In this document: positions 47,579 through 56,603 of the stretch, piece after piece
Numbering within the stretch: position 1 is the first letter of the stretch
How the letters are laid out: every line of letters begins with the position of its first letter
NCBI RefSeq assembly: GCF_000413055.1
Contig: NZ_KE332518.1
Location: 993,583-1,057,582 of the forward strand
Direction: 5' to 3'
Source: Treponema maltophilum ATCC 51939
Lineage (GTDB): Bacteria > Spirochaetota > Spirochaetia > Treponematales > Treponemataceae
Length of the DNA: 64,000 nt
Notes under the pieces: model-generated
What the model saw: the letters and a program-made list of their open reading frames with translations, nothing else
Told to the model about the DNA's origin: nothing
Databases searched by the model: none
Position numbers and translations under genes: made by a program

Positions 47579-48319
47579 ATGATATCCGTTTTGATTTTTA
47601 CCGGTGGTTTGCATCCGTCAAAGTCCGATTTTAAACGCTGTATAAAACAATTCGCCCGGCCTTCGTTTGTGATTGCCGCCGATTCCGGTCTTGCATGCGC
47701 TCATCGGTTCGGCTATAAGCCCGATTTGATTGTAGGCGATATGGACAGCCTTGTTCCCGCAAGCGCTCTTGATGAATATCCCGACGAAAAAATCCTGCGC
47801 TTCAAGCGCGACAAGGACGACAGCGACACCGTCATCGCTTTAAAGGAAGCGATTGCTTATCCGCAGAGCGATCCGGACAAAAGTGTGCAGTGCGCGCAGG
47901 GGAACAGCACGCCGTATCGGCGGGAAGAGCTTTTTATTATTTTGTGCGGGGGCGACGGCGGAAGGCTCGATCATCTTTTGGGAATCGTAAAGCAGTTCGA
48001 AACGCCCGTGTATCCGGACCTATGGCTGTGCCGGGAGCAAACCGTGTACAATTTGCGTTCCGGCGCGGACGGTTCGCCCCGCGTTTTACACCTTGATTCG
48101 CAGCAGTGCAAAGAATACGTGTCGGTGTTTCCCGTACACGGTCTTTGCAGCGGCGCCCTCCTCAAGTCCGAAGGCCTTGTGTGGCCGCTGGAGAAGGTCG
48201 ATTGGCACAACGGTGCATTCAGTTTAAGCAACCGAGCGTGCGACGACTATGTGTTGCACAAAAAGGATGTCGTGCTGACCGCCGAAAAGGGCGCTTTTAT
48301 CGTTATCGCGCCGTATTGA
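47579..48319 (+). CDS. thiN: Thiamine diphosphokinase
   Basis: The 246-residue protein transfers pyrophosphate from ATP to thiamine. Motifs are FVIAADSGLACAHRFGYKPDLIVGDMDSL, LRFKRDKDDSDTVIALKEAI, LCGGDGGRLDHLLGIV and a C-terminal beta domain with GALLKSEGLVWPL and LSNRACDD. ATG 47579 follows GGGAGG by 11 bases. The product is the cofactor of Dxs. The 3' end overlaps the CPBP gene on the other strand by 17 bases. Confidence 0.92.
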   Translation: MISVLIFTGGLHPSKSDFKRCIKQFARPSFVIAADSGLACAHRFGYKPDLIVGDMDSLVPASALDEYPDEKILRFKRDKDDSDTVIALKEAIAYPQSDPDKSVQCAQGNSTPYRREELFIILCGGDGGRLDHLLGIVKQFETPVYPDLWLCREQTVYNLRSGADGSPRVLHLDSQQCKEYVSVFPVHGLCSGALLKSEGLVWPLEKVDWHNGAFSLSNRACDDYVLHKKDVVLTAEKGAFIVIAPY

Positions 48320-49070
48320 ACAGCGCTATAAGCATTGCCGCGTTGTATGCGGCATGAACGGCGCAAAGGCCGAATATCGGCACTTTTTTGCAAACGGCGG
48401 TGCGCAGTATGACTGCCGCACACAGGGCATTGCCGACAGCGTATATGCCGAGGTAGCGGTGGGCAAGTGCAAAAAGACAAATGGGAATGAATTCGGCTAA
48501 AGCGTAAAACATGCGTGAAACGTGCGCGGAATCGGGATCGGAAAAAACAAGCGATACAATCCGTCGCGCTTTTTCAGGTAAAAAAAATCGGTACAGCATT
48601 TCTTCGTAGCAGGCGAGGACGATTATTCCCGAAAAAAACGGAAACCTGCGGCCCGCCTCATCGGGGAGCGGCGCATGTACGGCATTTTCGCCTGCAAAGG
48701 CGGCAATACGGTTCCACAGAGCGGCCGAACACGCGAGGGCGCAAAAGCATAGGAGCAGCCGGGCGGCAAAAGAAAGAACCGCTGACGTTGCGCGTTTTGA
48801 TGCCGCTTTTCGGCGGAATGCCGCGTCGGCTTTTTGATTGAATGCGGCGTCGGGTTCGACTGTGTTTAAGGCGGGGAAGGCGCTTTGTGTACTCCGGGCG
48901 CGAAGGAATAGAAAGAGTGCAGCCGCCATATAAAATAAGAGCGCGCCTAAAGACGGTACGCGCAATACGGCGCCCGTTTGATGCGGCACAAAAAGAGGCG
49001 GCAGCGCCAAAACGGCCGTTATAATAAAATATTCCGAAATTTCGGCTATCAGCTGATGAACATTCTTCAC
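48303..49070 (-). CDS. CPBP-family intramembrane metalloprotease
   Basis: The 255-residue membrane protein has about seven hydrophobic segments. The CPBP motifs are EEMLYRFFLP (EExxxR), FALAHRYLG (FxxxH) and VHAAYNAA. The family includes Abi proteins and Rce1-type proteases. A charged low-complexity stretch (about residues 65-92) separates the second and third helices. Function in this organism is unknown. It converges with thiN and diverges from the PilZ gene, whose start is 29 bases away. Confidence 0.85.
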   Translation of the reverse strand: MKNVHQLIAEISEYFIITAVLALPPLFVPHQTGAVLRVPSLGALLFYMAAALFLFLRARSTQSAFPALNTVEPDAAFNQKADAAFRRKAASKRATSAVLSFAARLLLCFCALACSAALWNRIAAFAGENAVHAPLPDEAGRRFPFFSGIIVLACYEEMLYRFFLPEKARRIVSLVFSDPDSAHVSRMFYALAEFIPICLFALAHRYLGIYAVGNALCAAVILRTAVCKKVPIFGLCAVHAAYNAAMLIALFNTAR

Positions 49071-49099
49071 TTGTATGATACTATACGATAAGGTCGTTT

Positions 49100-50104
49100 A
49101 TGTACACTGCGGTAATTATCGTCGCCTGCATATTGATTCTCATCGTTCTTTTGCGCGTAATCTTTTTGATTTCGCCCTGCATAAGTTTTTTTGCAAAGGG
49201 CTTTAATGCGGGCTTCGATTTTAAAGAATTGCGCTTTTTGTGGCCGATTGCCGACGCCGGAAATCCCGAAACTCCTGCCGCCTTATTCGAATCGGTTGCG
49301 CTTCTCGATAAAAGCATTGCCGCCGTTTTGAAAAAGGCCGAAAAAGATAAAACGACGAATACGCAAAACGTGCAAAGTTTTTTAAAACGCTTATACGATT
49401 GCCGTACAAAGGTTGAATTGGATCCGAACGCTAAAAACGGCATACAGGATACGCACTATATATCGAAGGGGCAGGAACTTCGGATTTTGGTACGCGGCGT
49501 CGGTGTTTTTTTTGCGCGCGTTATGCAAAACGGCCGTCAACTTATCATTTCACTGCCTCTTGAAAACGGAGAGTTGACCGTATCCGGCGACAAGTGGGTA
49601 CACAAAAAAATTGTCGTGTACTTCCATCGGCAGGACGATGCTTTTTACGTATTCGATACGACCGTGCTCCGTAATCTCTTGTTTAACGGGCGCAATGCGC
49701 TCGTCCTTGCGCACAGTTCTTCGCTGCTGCGTTCGCAAAAGCGCCGGTCGGTACGCTGCAAGTGCCGCATTCCCGCGCAGCTTTTTCTCGGCGCCAAAAA
49801 ACCGGAAGACAGAGTAAAGTTCGAATCGGAACCCGGCTTTAAATGCATGCTCGAAGACCTTTCCGAAGACGGCTCTCTTATCCGCATCGGCGGCAAAGCA
49901 AAAGCCGGCATGCCGATAAAACTGCAATTCGCTTTGGACAAAAAACGCGTCGTTATGTACGGTCTTGTAAAATCCGTTTCGTACGATAAAAAGACCGAAG
50001 AATCGCACATACATTTTCAGTGTGCGGAAACGACCGCGTGGTTTAAAAATACTATTTTAGGGTACGTATATAAAAACTTGCCGGAAAAAGAGGCATTGTT
50101 TTAG
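49100..50104 (+). CDS. PilZ-domain c-di-GMP receptor, membrane-anchored
   Basis: The 334-residue protein has an N-terminal transmembrane helix (AVIIVACILILIVLLRVIFLI), a middle region, and a C-terminal PilZ domain. c-di-GMP-binding motifs are RSQKRRSVR (RxxxR) and EDLSEDGSLIRIGG (DxSxxG). The spacing and the beta-rich segment before it resemble PilZN-containing proteins. In Treponema, PilZ proteins affect motility and biofilm formation; a link to the rod genes of this window is only suggestive. AAGG lies 6 bases before the ATG. Confidence 0.88.
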   Translation: MYTAVIIVACILILIVLLRVIFLISPCISFFAKGFNAGFDFKELRFLWPIADAGNPETPAALFESVALLDKSIAAVLKKAEKDKTTNTQNVQSFLKRLYDCRTKVELDPNAKNGIQDTHYISKGQELRILVRGVGVFFARVMQNGRQLIISLPLENGELTVSGDKWVHKKIVVYFHRQDDAFYVFDTTVLRNLLFNGRNALVLAHSSSLLRSQKRRSVRCKCRIPAQLFLGAKKPEDRVKFESEPGFKCMLEDLSEDGSLIRIGGKAKAGMPIKLQFALDKKRVVMYGLVKSVSYDKKTEESHIHFQCAETTAWFKNTILGYVYKNLPEKEALF

Positions 50105-50130
50105 TCAATCGAATCGATATGGAGAACTGC

Positions 50131-51330
50131 ATGAATTGTACAAAAAAAACGTATTCCGTATGCGCCGTAAGCATTGCGCTCCTTTGTTCCGTTTCCGCCG
50201 CCTTTTCGCAGGGAAACCCCGGCGCCCTGAAAGAATTCGTTAAAGAAAACATAAGCGGCAAAACGCGCATAGTCAAAAATCTTAACGGCGCTTCGAAAAA
50301 CTTTGTCGAAACTTCGCTGTACGCTTTGAACTTTTTGTATGAAAATTACGATTTGTTAAGTTCCGACGAGGATTTTATCGCTTTTGCGGTCGAAGCGGTT
50401 CGGGCCGTTCCCGCGTCGTCGAGCCCGGAAGCGGCGCGGCTTCTCGAAAAAATATTCGCCGTAAATAAAAACGCCGCTTTGCAAAACGCCGTTTTGGAAA
50501 ACTTTACGCGTGCGGCGCGTTCGTCCGCCGAAGCTTTTTCGCCGGATGAAGCGACCGTAGCCCTTGTCAATTCGTATGCGGCGGATCTTTTAAAAGCGGC
50601 ACCTTCTTCCAATTCGCGCGATCAACTTTTACGCGCGATAGACGCTTTGGCGCAATTCCGCCGAAGTTCGTCATTTTCCGTTTTGTTTTCGTGCTATTTG
50701 TCTTCCGATACGGCGGTTTCCGAAAAGGCCGCCGAAGCGTTGAACAATTTTTCAGGCGTCTATGAAAATTCCGTCCGCACCCTTATTACGGGCGGAACCT
50801 TGCATGAAAAAAAAGCCGCCCTCGATTTGGTGCTGCAAAACCCTAAAAATTCTGACTTCTTTAAAGCGGAAATGTCCGAAAATGCACTGTCTTCGACTAT
50901 ATATAAGGCAGGGGATGTTGAGCTTTATGATAAAGAATATGCGGCGCTTAAAATGCAGGCCGTTCGCGAGTTGTACCGCGTGTCGTGGACACGGTCGGCT
51001 CGGCTTATGCGCGACGTGTTTGTTTCTTCGCGCAAAGAATACGAGGCGGGCTTGCTGACCGATAATCAGTTTATCGAAATCATCTATGCGTTTACGCGCC
51101 TCGCTCCGGCGGAAGCGGCGGAAAACTTAACGAATTATCTGAAAGCGCTCAATAAAAATCAGGAAGAAAACAAACCCTCCGGCACCCCGATAGTGCTTGC
51201 CGTAATTCAATCTTTGCAGCTTTTGAGGGATAAAATCGCTTTCGATGATTTATTGTACGCAACATACCAAAATTACCCGGACGAAGTTATCTCGGCTGCA
51301 AGGGATGCGCTGAGTAAACTGAAGTGGTAA
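50131..51330 (+). CDS. Secreted helical-repeat (HEAT-like) protein
   Basis: The 399-residue protein starts MNCTKKTYSVCAVSIALLCS and has a signal peptide cleaved near AAFSQG. The rest is alpha-helical with recurrent Ala-rich helix pairs (AVSEKAAEALNNFSG, PEAARLLEKIFA, EVISAARDALSKL), typical of HEAT-type repeats. Function is unknown; periplasmic location is inferred. GGAG precedes ATG 50131 by 6 bases; an ATG 12 bases upstream is less likely. The stop overlaps the ComEC start. Confidence 0.7.
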   Translation: MNCTKKTYSVCAVSIALLCSVSAAFSQGNPGALKEFVKENISGKTRIVKNLNGASKNFVETSLYALNFLYENYDLLSSDEDFIAFAVEAVRAVPASSSPEAARLLEKIFAVNKNAALQNAVLENFTRAARSSAEAFSPDEATVALVNSYAADLLKAAPSSNSRDQLLRAIDALAQFRRSSSFSVLFSCYLSSDTAVSEKAAEALNNFSGVYENSVRTLITGGTLHEKKAALDLVLQNPKNSDFFKAEMSENALSSTIYKAGDVELYDKEYAALKMQAVRELYRVSWTRSARLMRDVFVSSRKEYEAGLLTDNQFIEIIYAFTRLAPAEAAENLTNYLKALNKNQEENKPSGTPIVLAVIQSLQLLRDKIAFDDLLYATYQNYPDEVISAARDALSKLKW

Positions 51331-52676
51331 CACAAAAAACGATTTTTACGCTTCCTCCCGTGCGTATTGCCGCCGTAATCCTTGCGCTTGCCTTATACGC
51401 GCGGCTCGTAAAGCCTGCGGATCCGCACGCATTCAGGTGCTGTATGCCGCTCGAGAAGCTCGGCAGCGTTTCCGGCCTTGTCGCGTCGAACCCTTCAAAA
51501 ACGTCTTCGGGACGGTTTTATTCGCTTTTATTGGACGCCGAGCGGGCGGGTTCGGCCGATATGAGTTGTTCGGCAAGGGGGCGCGTACGGCTGCTTGTTC
51601 CTTGCGAACTTGTTGAAGCTTTGTATCCGGGAAAACTTTTTTCGCTTTCGAAAAAGGACGTGCCGGTGGAGCAGGGCGCCCGCCTTGTGTGTACCGTCCG
51701 CCGCATTGAAGAATCTTCCGCCGCCGATACGCCGCCGTCGACGAGTGCAGGCGGTGCAAGGTCCGCATCGGCCACAACGGCCGCGCGCGGCTCAAAATCG
51801 GACACGCCGTCGGTGCCGGTTTTTATCGCCGAAACGACATCTTTTGCGGGCTGGAAAAACGACATCTGCCGTTTGCGCGCGCTTTCCCGCCTGTATTTAA
51901 AACGCGTATTGTACGCGTGGGGCGATGCCGGCGGTCTTTTGCTTGCCCTTGTTTCGGGTTCGCGCGAATATACGGACGAAAAGCTCGCTCAAGCGTTTCA
52001 AAATGCGGGCTTGGCGCATATTTTGGCTTTGTCGGGCATGCACTTGTCGCTGTTTATTTCGGCAGCTTCTTTTTCGAAATTCCTTGTCGGCAAAAAAGCG
52101 GCATCCGTTTTATCGCTTATTTTTATGTGCGCGTTTATTTGGTTTGCGGGCGCAAGCCCCTCTCTCGTGCGCGCTTTTTTGTGCGTATTCGTCGCCCTTA
52201 TAGCACGATTTTTGTTTATCGAATTGTCCGCAAAGGGAAGTTTTGACTGTTTATGCGCGGCCTTTATCGTGCAAACGGCCTTTTTGCATGCCGACATTTA
52301 TTCGGCCGCCTTTATGCTTTCGTATGCGGCGATTGCGGGCATCTTGCTTATAAGTCCGCTTGTTCGCCCGTTTTTGTGTTCGTTTTTGCCGCAAAAACTT
52401 GCCGAAAGCGCTTCCGCGACCGCGGGAGCATGGCTTGCAACATCGCCGCTTACCGCAGTGCTGTTCGGGCATATTGCGCCGGTCGGTCTTATCTCGTCGA
52501 TTATCGTAACACCGCTTGCTTCAGTCTTTTTTATTGCGGGATGTGCCGGCGTATTTTTTTGCCTGATTTTGCCTTTTCTTTTATACCCGCTTAATGGTAT
52601 AATACAGGTGCTGTATGCCGCGCTTAAATATGCGGTACTGTTTTTTGCGCGCTTTAAGCCGATTGACCTTTTGTGA
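51324..52676 (+). CDS. ComEC/Rec2-type competence membrane protein, no lactamase domain
   Basis: The 450-residue protein has an N-terminal OB-like extracellular domain (about residues 30-170) containing a low-complexity Ala/Ser/Thr linker. The Competence domain follows, with LALVSGSREYTDEKLAQAFQNAGLAHILALSGMHLSLF and about eight helices. Full ComEC proteins of 700-800 residues end in a metallo-beta-lactamase nuclease domain; here the frame stops right after the membrane part and rsmA follows. It could be a ComEC relative with another role, or DNA uptake may use a separate nuclease. GTG start; overlaps the previous gene. Confidence 0.82.
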   Translation: MVTQKTIFTLPPVRIAAVILALALYARLVKPADPHAFRCCMPLEKLGSVSGLVASNPSKTSSGRFYSLLLDAERAGSADMSCSARGRVRLLVPCELVEALYPGKLFSLSKKDVPVEQGARLVCTVRRIEESSAADTPPSTSAGGARSASATTAARGSKSDTPSVPVFIAETTSFAGWKNDICRLRALSRLYLKRVLYAWGDAGGLLLALVSGSREYTDEKLAQAFQNAGLAHILALSGMHLSLFISAASFSKFLVGKKAASVLSLIFMCAFIWFAGASPSLVRAFLCVFVALIARFLFIELSAKGSFDCLCAAFIVQTAFLHADIYSAAFMLSYAAIAGILLISPLVRPFLCSFLPQKLAESASATAGAWLATSPLTAVLFGHIAPVGLISSIIVTPLASVFFIAGCAGVFFCLILPFLLYPLNGIIQVLYAALKYAVLFFARFKPIDLL

Positions 52677-52685
52677 GGAGTATGC

Positions 52686-53579
52686 GTGATTCAAGCGATC
52701 GATTACGATTCCCCGTCGTTTTTAAAAACCTTTATGGATGCGCGGGGCATGGCCATGCAAAAAAAATTCGGACAGAATTTTTTGGTGAATCCGAGCGCGC
52801 GCGCAAAAATCGCCGACGGCATGAACTTGGAGCGGGGAATGCGCGTATGGGAAATCGGGCCGGGCTTGGGCGCGCTTACGTTCGAGCTTTTAAAACGCGG
52901 CGCCTTTGTAACGGCATTCGAAATCGACCGCGGCTTTATTCAGGTTCTTGAAACGGTTTTTCCCGACGAAATCGCGCAAAACCGCTTGAAAATCGTCGCG
53001 GGCGACGTTCTTAAAACGTGGAAGACCGAATACGATTCCGGTGTGAAAGCCGATTGCCTGTGCGGGAATCTTCCGTACAATATCGCCGCAAAAATCGTTG
53101 CGGATACCGTATCGGAAAGCGTGCGTTTTAACCGCTGCGTGTTTACCGTACAAAAAGAAGTCGGTCAGCGCATGACGGCAAAAACGGGTTCGCCCCTGTA
53201 TTCTTCGTTTTCGGTGCTGTGCCGGTGGGCCTACGATATAAAGCCGCTTATGGATTTGGCTGCCGGAAGTTTTTGGCCGCGTCCGAACGTCGCCTCACAA
53301 GTGCTGACCTTTACTCCCGCAGCCGATTTTCCCGCATGCAAAAGCACCGAGCGCTTCCTTACGCTGCAGCGCGCTTTGTTTTCTTCGCGGCGAAAAACGG
53401 TAAAGAATAACTTAACCGCCTTGTATAAAGATGCCGAAAAAGCCGAACTGATTTTAAAACGGGCCGGCATACATCCTGCCGATCGGGCGGAAAACTTAAG
53501 CGTAGCCGACATTCTCGGCCTTGCCGATGCCGCATACGAATACGAATCGAAAGGACATACCGATGAACAACACGGATAA
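52686..53579 (+). CDS. rsmA: 16S rRNA (adenine(1518)-N6/adenine(1519)-N6)-dimethyltransferase
   Basis: RsmA (KsgA) dimethylates two adenines near the 3' end of 16S rRNA. The 297-residue protein has KKFGQNFLVNP, the SAM site WEIGPGLGALT, EIDRGF, GNLPYNIAAKI (catalytic NLPY) and FTVQKEVGQRM. The start is GTG 52686 preceded by GAGGAG. It begins 9 bases after the ComEC stop and overlaps yggS by 17 bases. Confidence 0.95.
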   Translation: MIQAIDYDSPSFLKTFMDARGMAMQKKFGQNFLVNPSARAKIADGMNLERGMRVWEIGPGLGALTFELLKRGAFVTAFEIDRGFIQVLETVFPDEIAQNRLKIVAGDVLKTWKTEYDSGVKADCLCGNLPYNIAAKIVADTVSESVRFNRCVFTVQKEVGQRMTAKTGSPLYSSFSVLCRWAYDIKPLMDLAAGSFWPRPNVASQVLTFTPAADFPACKSTERFLTLQRALFSSRRKTVKNNLTALYKDAEKAELILKRAGIHPADRAENLSVADILGLADAAYEYESKGHTDEQHG

Positions 53580-54309
53580 AATCATACGGGAAAACATCGA
53601 ACACATCCGCGAAAAAATAGACAGGGCGGCTTCAAAAAGCGGCCGCTTAAGTTCCGCCGTAAAACTTATGGCCGTGACGAAGTTTCGCTCGATAGAAGAA
53701 ATCAGGTCGGCTTACGGAGCGGGCATACGCTTGTTCGGCGAAAACCGCGTTCAGGAAGCCGTTGAAAAATTTTCGGATCCCGCTTTGCGCTTTGACGATG
53801 CCCGCCTGCACATGATAGGCGTTTTGCAGCGGAACAAGGTAAAATCGATTTTGCCCTATGTGAGCTGCATACATTCGGTGGACAGAATCGAACTTATGGA
53901 AGAAATCGCAAAACGCCTTCAAGCGGAAAATCCGTCTTTGTGCCCCGCGTTCAGGCCGCTTAGGCTACTGATCGAAGTGCACACGGGCGAAGAATCAAAA
54001 TCGGGCTTTACGAGCGAAGACGGCATTGTACGGGCTTTGGAGTACGCCCAAGAAGCGAATCTGAACGTCGGCGGTTTTATGACGATGGCGCCGCTGAGCG
54101 CCTCTCCCGAATCGGCCGAGGTGCACCGTTCATTCGTTACGCTGCGCGAAATTAAAGAGCGTATGCAAAAACGCTTTCCCTCTTTTTCGCTGACCGAACT
54201 TTCAATGGGAATGTCTTCGGATTTTGAAACGGCAATTGAAGAGGGTTCCACCCTTGTACGCATCGGAACCGCCCTGTTCCGCAATGCCGGAGCGGAGGCG
54301 CAGGCGTGA
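53563..54309 (+). CDS. YggS-family pyridoxal-phosphate homeostasis protein
   Basis: The 248-residue protein binds PLP without being a known enzyme and controls PLP and amino-acid balance. Motifs are VKLMAVTKFRS (PLP Lys40), LFGENRVQEAVEK, LHMIGVLQRNKVKSI, IHSVDR, GGFMTMAP and LSMGMSSDFETAIEEGSTLVRIGTALF. The ATG at 53563 lies inside the end of rsmA. The stop overlaps the next gene by 4 bases. Confidence 0.93.
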   Translation: MNNTDKIIRENIEHIREKIDRAASKSGRLSSAVKLMAVTKFRSIEEIRSAYGAGIRLFGENRVQEAVEKFSDPALRFDDARLHMIGVLQRNKVKSILPYVSCIHSVDRIELMEEIAKRLQAENPSLCPAFRPLRLLIEVHTGEESKSGFTSEDGIVRALEYAQEANLNVGGFMTMAPLSASPESAEVHRSFVTLREIKERMQKRFPSFSLTELSMGMSSDFETAIEEGSTLVRIGTALFRNAGAEAQA

Positions 54310-54824
54310 AAAAAGTCGCAAAAAAAATACCGTGGATTTTGTGCCTGTTTTGTTTGTGCGTGCCGCTTGCCGCCGACGAGGATGCGCTTCGGATTGAAGG
54401 CTATCAAAAAGACAAACCGCTTCCGTCGTGGGTAAAAGACGTGCGCCGCGCCGAAATCATTACCTTCGGCTCGCTTCCTTTTACGACGCTCGGGGTTACG
54501 CTCGCGTATTCGCTGTACCGCTACGCGGCGAACGATTTTAAGGCGGCCTATATTCCGAATCCGTTTCCGCTTTCTTCGAGCGAAGCGAGGCTCAATACAA
54601 GCGAGCAGATAGGCATTATATCCGCAGCGGCCGCGCTCAGCGTCGCTATAGGCCTTACCGATTTTATCGTTATAAAAGTAAATGAAAACCGCAAAAAAAA
54701 TGCCGAACGGATCGATGCCGACCGGGAAGGCCTTATCACCGTTGAAAGCATTCCGCCGCAAAACGATAGCGAGGCGGAAAACGATACTGACGCGCCCGAA
54801 GCGCCGGGCCAAAGCGGGCTGTGA
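54306..54824 (+). CDS. Hypothetical exported protein with membrane segments
   Basis: The 172-residue protein has a signal peptide (KKIPWILCLFCLCVPLAAD) and two further hydrophobic segments (ITFGSLPFTTLGVTLAYSLY and IGIISAAAALSVAIGLTDFIVI). An acidic C-terminal tail follows. No family is recognised. GTG start overlapping yggS (GTGA), and the stop overlaps the pseudouridine synthase start, so it is firmly within the operon. Spirochaete genomes often carry such small membrane proteins next to rluD; that is an impression only. Confidence 0.6.
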   Translation: MKKVAKKIPWILCLFCLCVPLAADEDALRIEGYQKDKPLPSWVKDVRRAEIITFGSLPFTTLGVTLAYSLYRYAANDFKAAYIPNPFPLSSSEARLNTSEQIGIISAAAALSVAIGLTDFIVIKVNENRKKNAERIDADREGLITVESIPPQNDSEAENDTDAPEAPGQSGL

Positions 54825-55834
54825 TGCCGTCAATATGTTTTAATGCGGACACAAGTCTTTGTCCCATGCGCTTGGATGTGTACGCAAGTTCGGTGCAAAA
54901 TATAAGCCGCTCGCGCTTAAAATCGGGAATAAAGCGCGTCGCCGTAAACGGAAAAGAAGCGAAACTTTCTTTGCGTCTTAAAGGCGGCGAGGAAGTATGC
55001 ATTGAATGGGAAGATCCCGTGCCGGAGAATATCGAGCCCGAAAACCTTCCCTTGGATATTTTATTTGAAAACGAAGCGGTAACGGTCGTCAACAAGGCTT
55101 CGGGCATGGTAACGCATCCGGGGGCGGGAAACCGCCGGCACACGCTGGTCAATGCGCTTTTGTATCATTGGGGGCGCGGTTGTGTGTGCGGCGCTTCGCT
55201 GAGGCCGGGAATCGTTCACCGCCTCGATAAAGATACATCGGGCGTGTTGATTGCGGCGAAAAACAGGGATGCCGAAGTGTTTTTGCAAAGCGAATTTAAA
55301 AACCGCAGGGTAAAAAAAGAATATATCGCGATCGTAAGCGGACATCCGCCTGCGCTTGAGGGCGAAATCAAAAATTATCTGTGCCGCTCTTCTTCGAACC
55401 GCAAACGCTTTACCGTGTCGCCCGATGACGAAGCGGGAAAATTCGCCCACACTCGCTACCGCTGCGTCGGCATATACGGCCCGTATTCCCTTATGCGCAT
55501 ACGCATTAAAACGGGGCGCACGCATCAAATCCGCGTGCACATGAAATATTTGGGCTGTCCGGTTTTGGGCGACTGCGTGTACGGCAAAAAAGACGCACGC
55601 TTTCCCGACGCCGCTTTGATGCTCCATGCGTATAAGTTGGCAGTGCGCCTTCCGCCCCGTGCTTCCGATTCGGCTCCGTTTAACCCCGACGGCGGCTCTC
55701 TTAAGAGCGCCTGCAGTCGGGATACGCCCGCCGTTTTTACCGCTCCGGTACCCGACCGTTTTAAAAAAGTGCTTAAAGTGCTTCATGCCGAATTCAGTTC
55801 GGAGCATCTTGCATCCGTTTCTTCAAAAAATTAA
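54824..55834 (+). CDS. RluA-family (RluD-like) ribosomal pseudouridine synthase
   Basis: The protein (336 residues from ATG 54824) has an N-terminal S4 RNA-binding domain (MRLDVYASSVQNISRSRLKSGIKRVAVNG). The catalytic domain shows NKASGMVTHPGAGN, GIVHRLDKDTSGVLIAA (catalytic Asp) and KTGRTHQIRVHMKYLGCPVLGD. RluD modifies helix 69 of 23S rRNA; this is the closest match. GTG 54821 is an alternative start. A second RluA-family gene follows 13 bases later. Confidence 0.9.
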   Translation: MPSICFNADTSLCPMRLDVYASSVQNISRSRLKSGIKRVAVNGKEAKLSLRLKGGEEVCIEWEDPVPENIEPENLPLDILFENEAVTVVNKASGMVTHPGAGNRRHTLVNALLYHWGRGCVCGASLRPGIVHRLDKDTSGVLIAAKNRDAEVFLQSEFKNRRVKKEYIAIVSGHPPALEGEIKNYLCRSSSNRKRFTVSPDDEAGKFAHTRYRCVGIYGPYSLMRIRIKTGRTHQIRVHMKYLGCPVLGDCVYGKKDARFPDAALMLHAYKLAVRLPPRASDSAPFNPDGGSLKSACSRDTPAVFTAPVPDRFKKVLKVLHAEFSSEHLASVSSKN

Positions 55835-55847
55835 AAAGGCCGCGCAT

Positions 55848-56603
55848 ATGAACGTAAAGGAACTTTCAATTTCACTCATCGCGCGCGAAGCCGACTTTAT
55901 CGTTATAGACAAACCCGCAGGGCTTCCGTCGGCGCCGCTTGCCGAAAACGAAGACACCGCTTTTTCGCAAATCGTTCGCCTTGCGCCCGAAGCCGCCCTC
56001 GTGTACGGTAAAAAGAAAACGGAAGGCGGACTTGTACACCGTTTGGATACGGCGACACGGGGCTTGCTCCTTGCCGCATGTACGCAAAACGCTTTTGACG
56101 ATTTTGTGCGTCAACAGGAAGAAGGCCGCTTTATAAAATATTATTGCGCGTATTGCGATTGCCGAAAACCGGACCTTTTGAGCCGTATTGTGCCGCCGCT
56201 GAGCATCGAAAGCCGCTTCCGTGCGTACGGCGAGGGCGGCAAAAAAGTAAAGCCCGTCTTTGCCGATTCCGGAAGAGCCGATTTGAAAAAAGCCGGAAGT
56301 AAAATCTACCGCACGGAAATCGTATCGGTGCGGGAAGTAAAAACGGAAGACGGAATGCCGGCCGTGCAGGTTATGTGCAAAATCGCAAACGGCTTCCGCC
56401 ATCAAGTGCGCTCCCACCTTGCATCCTACGGTTTGCCGGTCATCGGCGATTTTTTATATAACGAAGACAATAACGAGCGCAATATGGAAAATTCCGAGTT
56501 ATGCGCTCAGTTGCGCTTTACGGCTTGCGCATTGGAATTCGATCATCCGGCAAACGGTAGGCGGCTGCGCTTTGTTTTGGAAGGATTTACATTGCCGGAT
56601 TGA
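55848..56603 (+). CDS. RluA-family pseudouridine synthase without S4 domain
   Basis: The 251-residue protein has IVIDKPAGLPSAPL, GLVHRLDTATRGLLLAA (catalytic Asp in HRLD) and NGFRHQVRSHLASYGLPVIGD. It lacks an S4 domain, like RluA and TruC, so a tRNA or rRNA target is possible. The start ATG 55848 follows the previous stop closely. The 3' end overlaps folC on the other strand by 17 bases. Confidence 0.88.
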   Translation: MNVKELSISLIAREADFIVIDKPAGLPSAPLAENEDTAFSQIVRLAPEAALVYGKKKTEGGLVHRLDTATRGLLLAACTQNAFDDFVRQQEEGRFIKYYCAYCDCRKPDLLSRIVPPLSIESRFRAYGEGGKKVKPVFADSGRADLKKAGSKIYRTEIVSVREVKTEDGMPAVQVMCKIANGFRHQVRSHLASYGLPVIGDFLYNEDNNERNMENSELCAQLRFTACALEFDHPANGRRLRFVLEGFTLPD

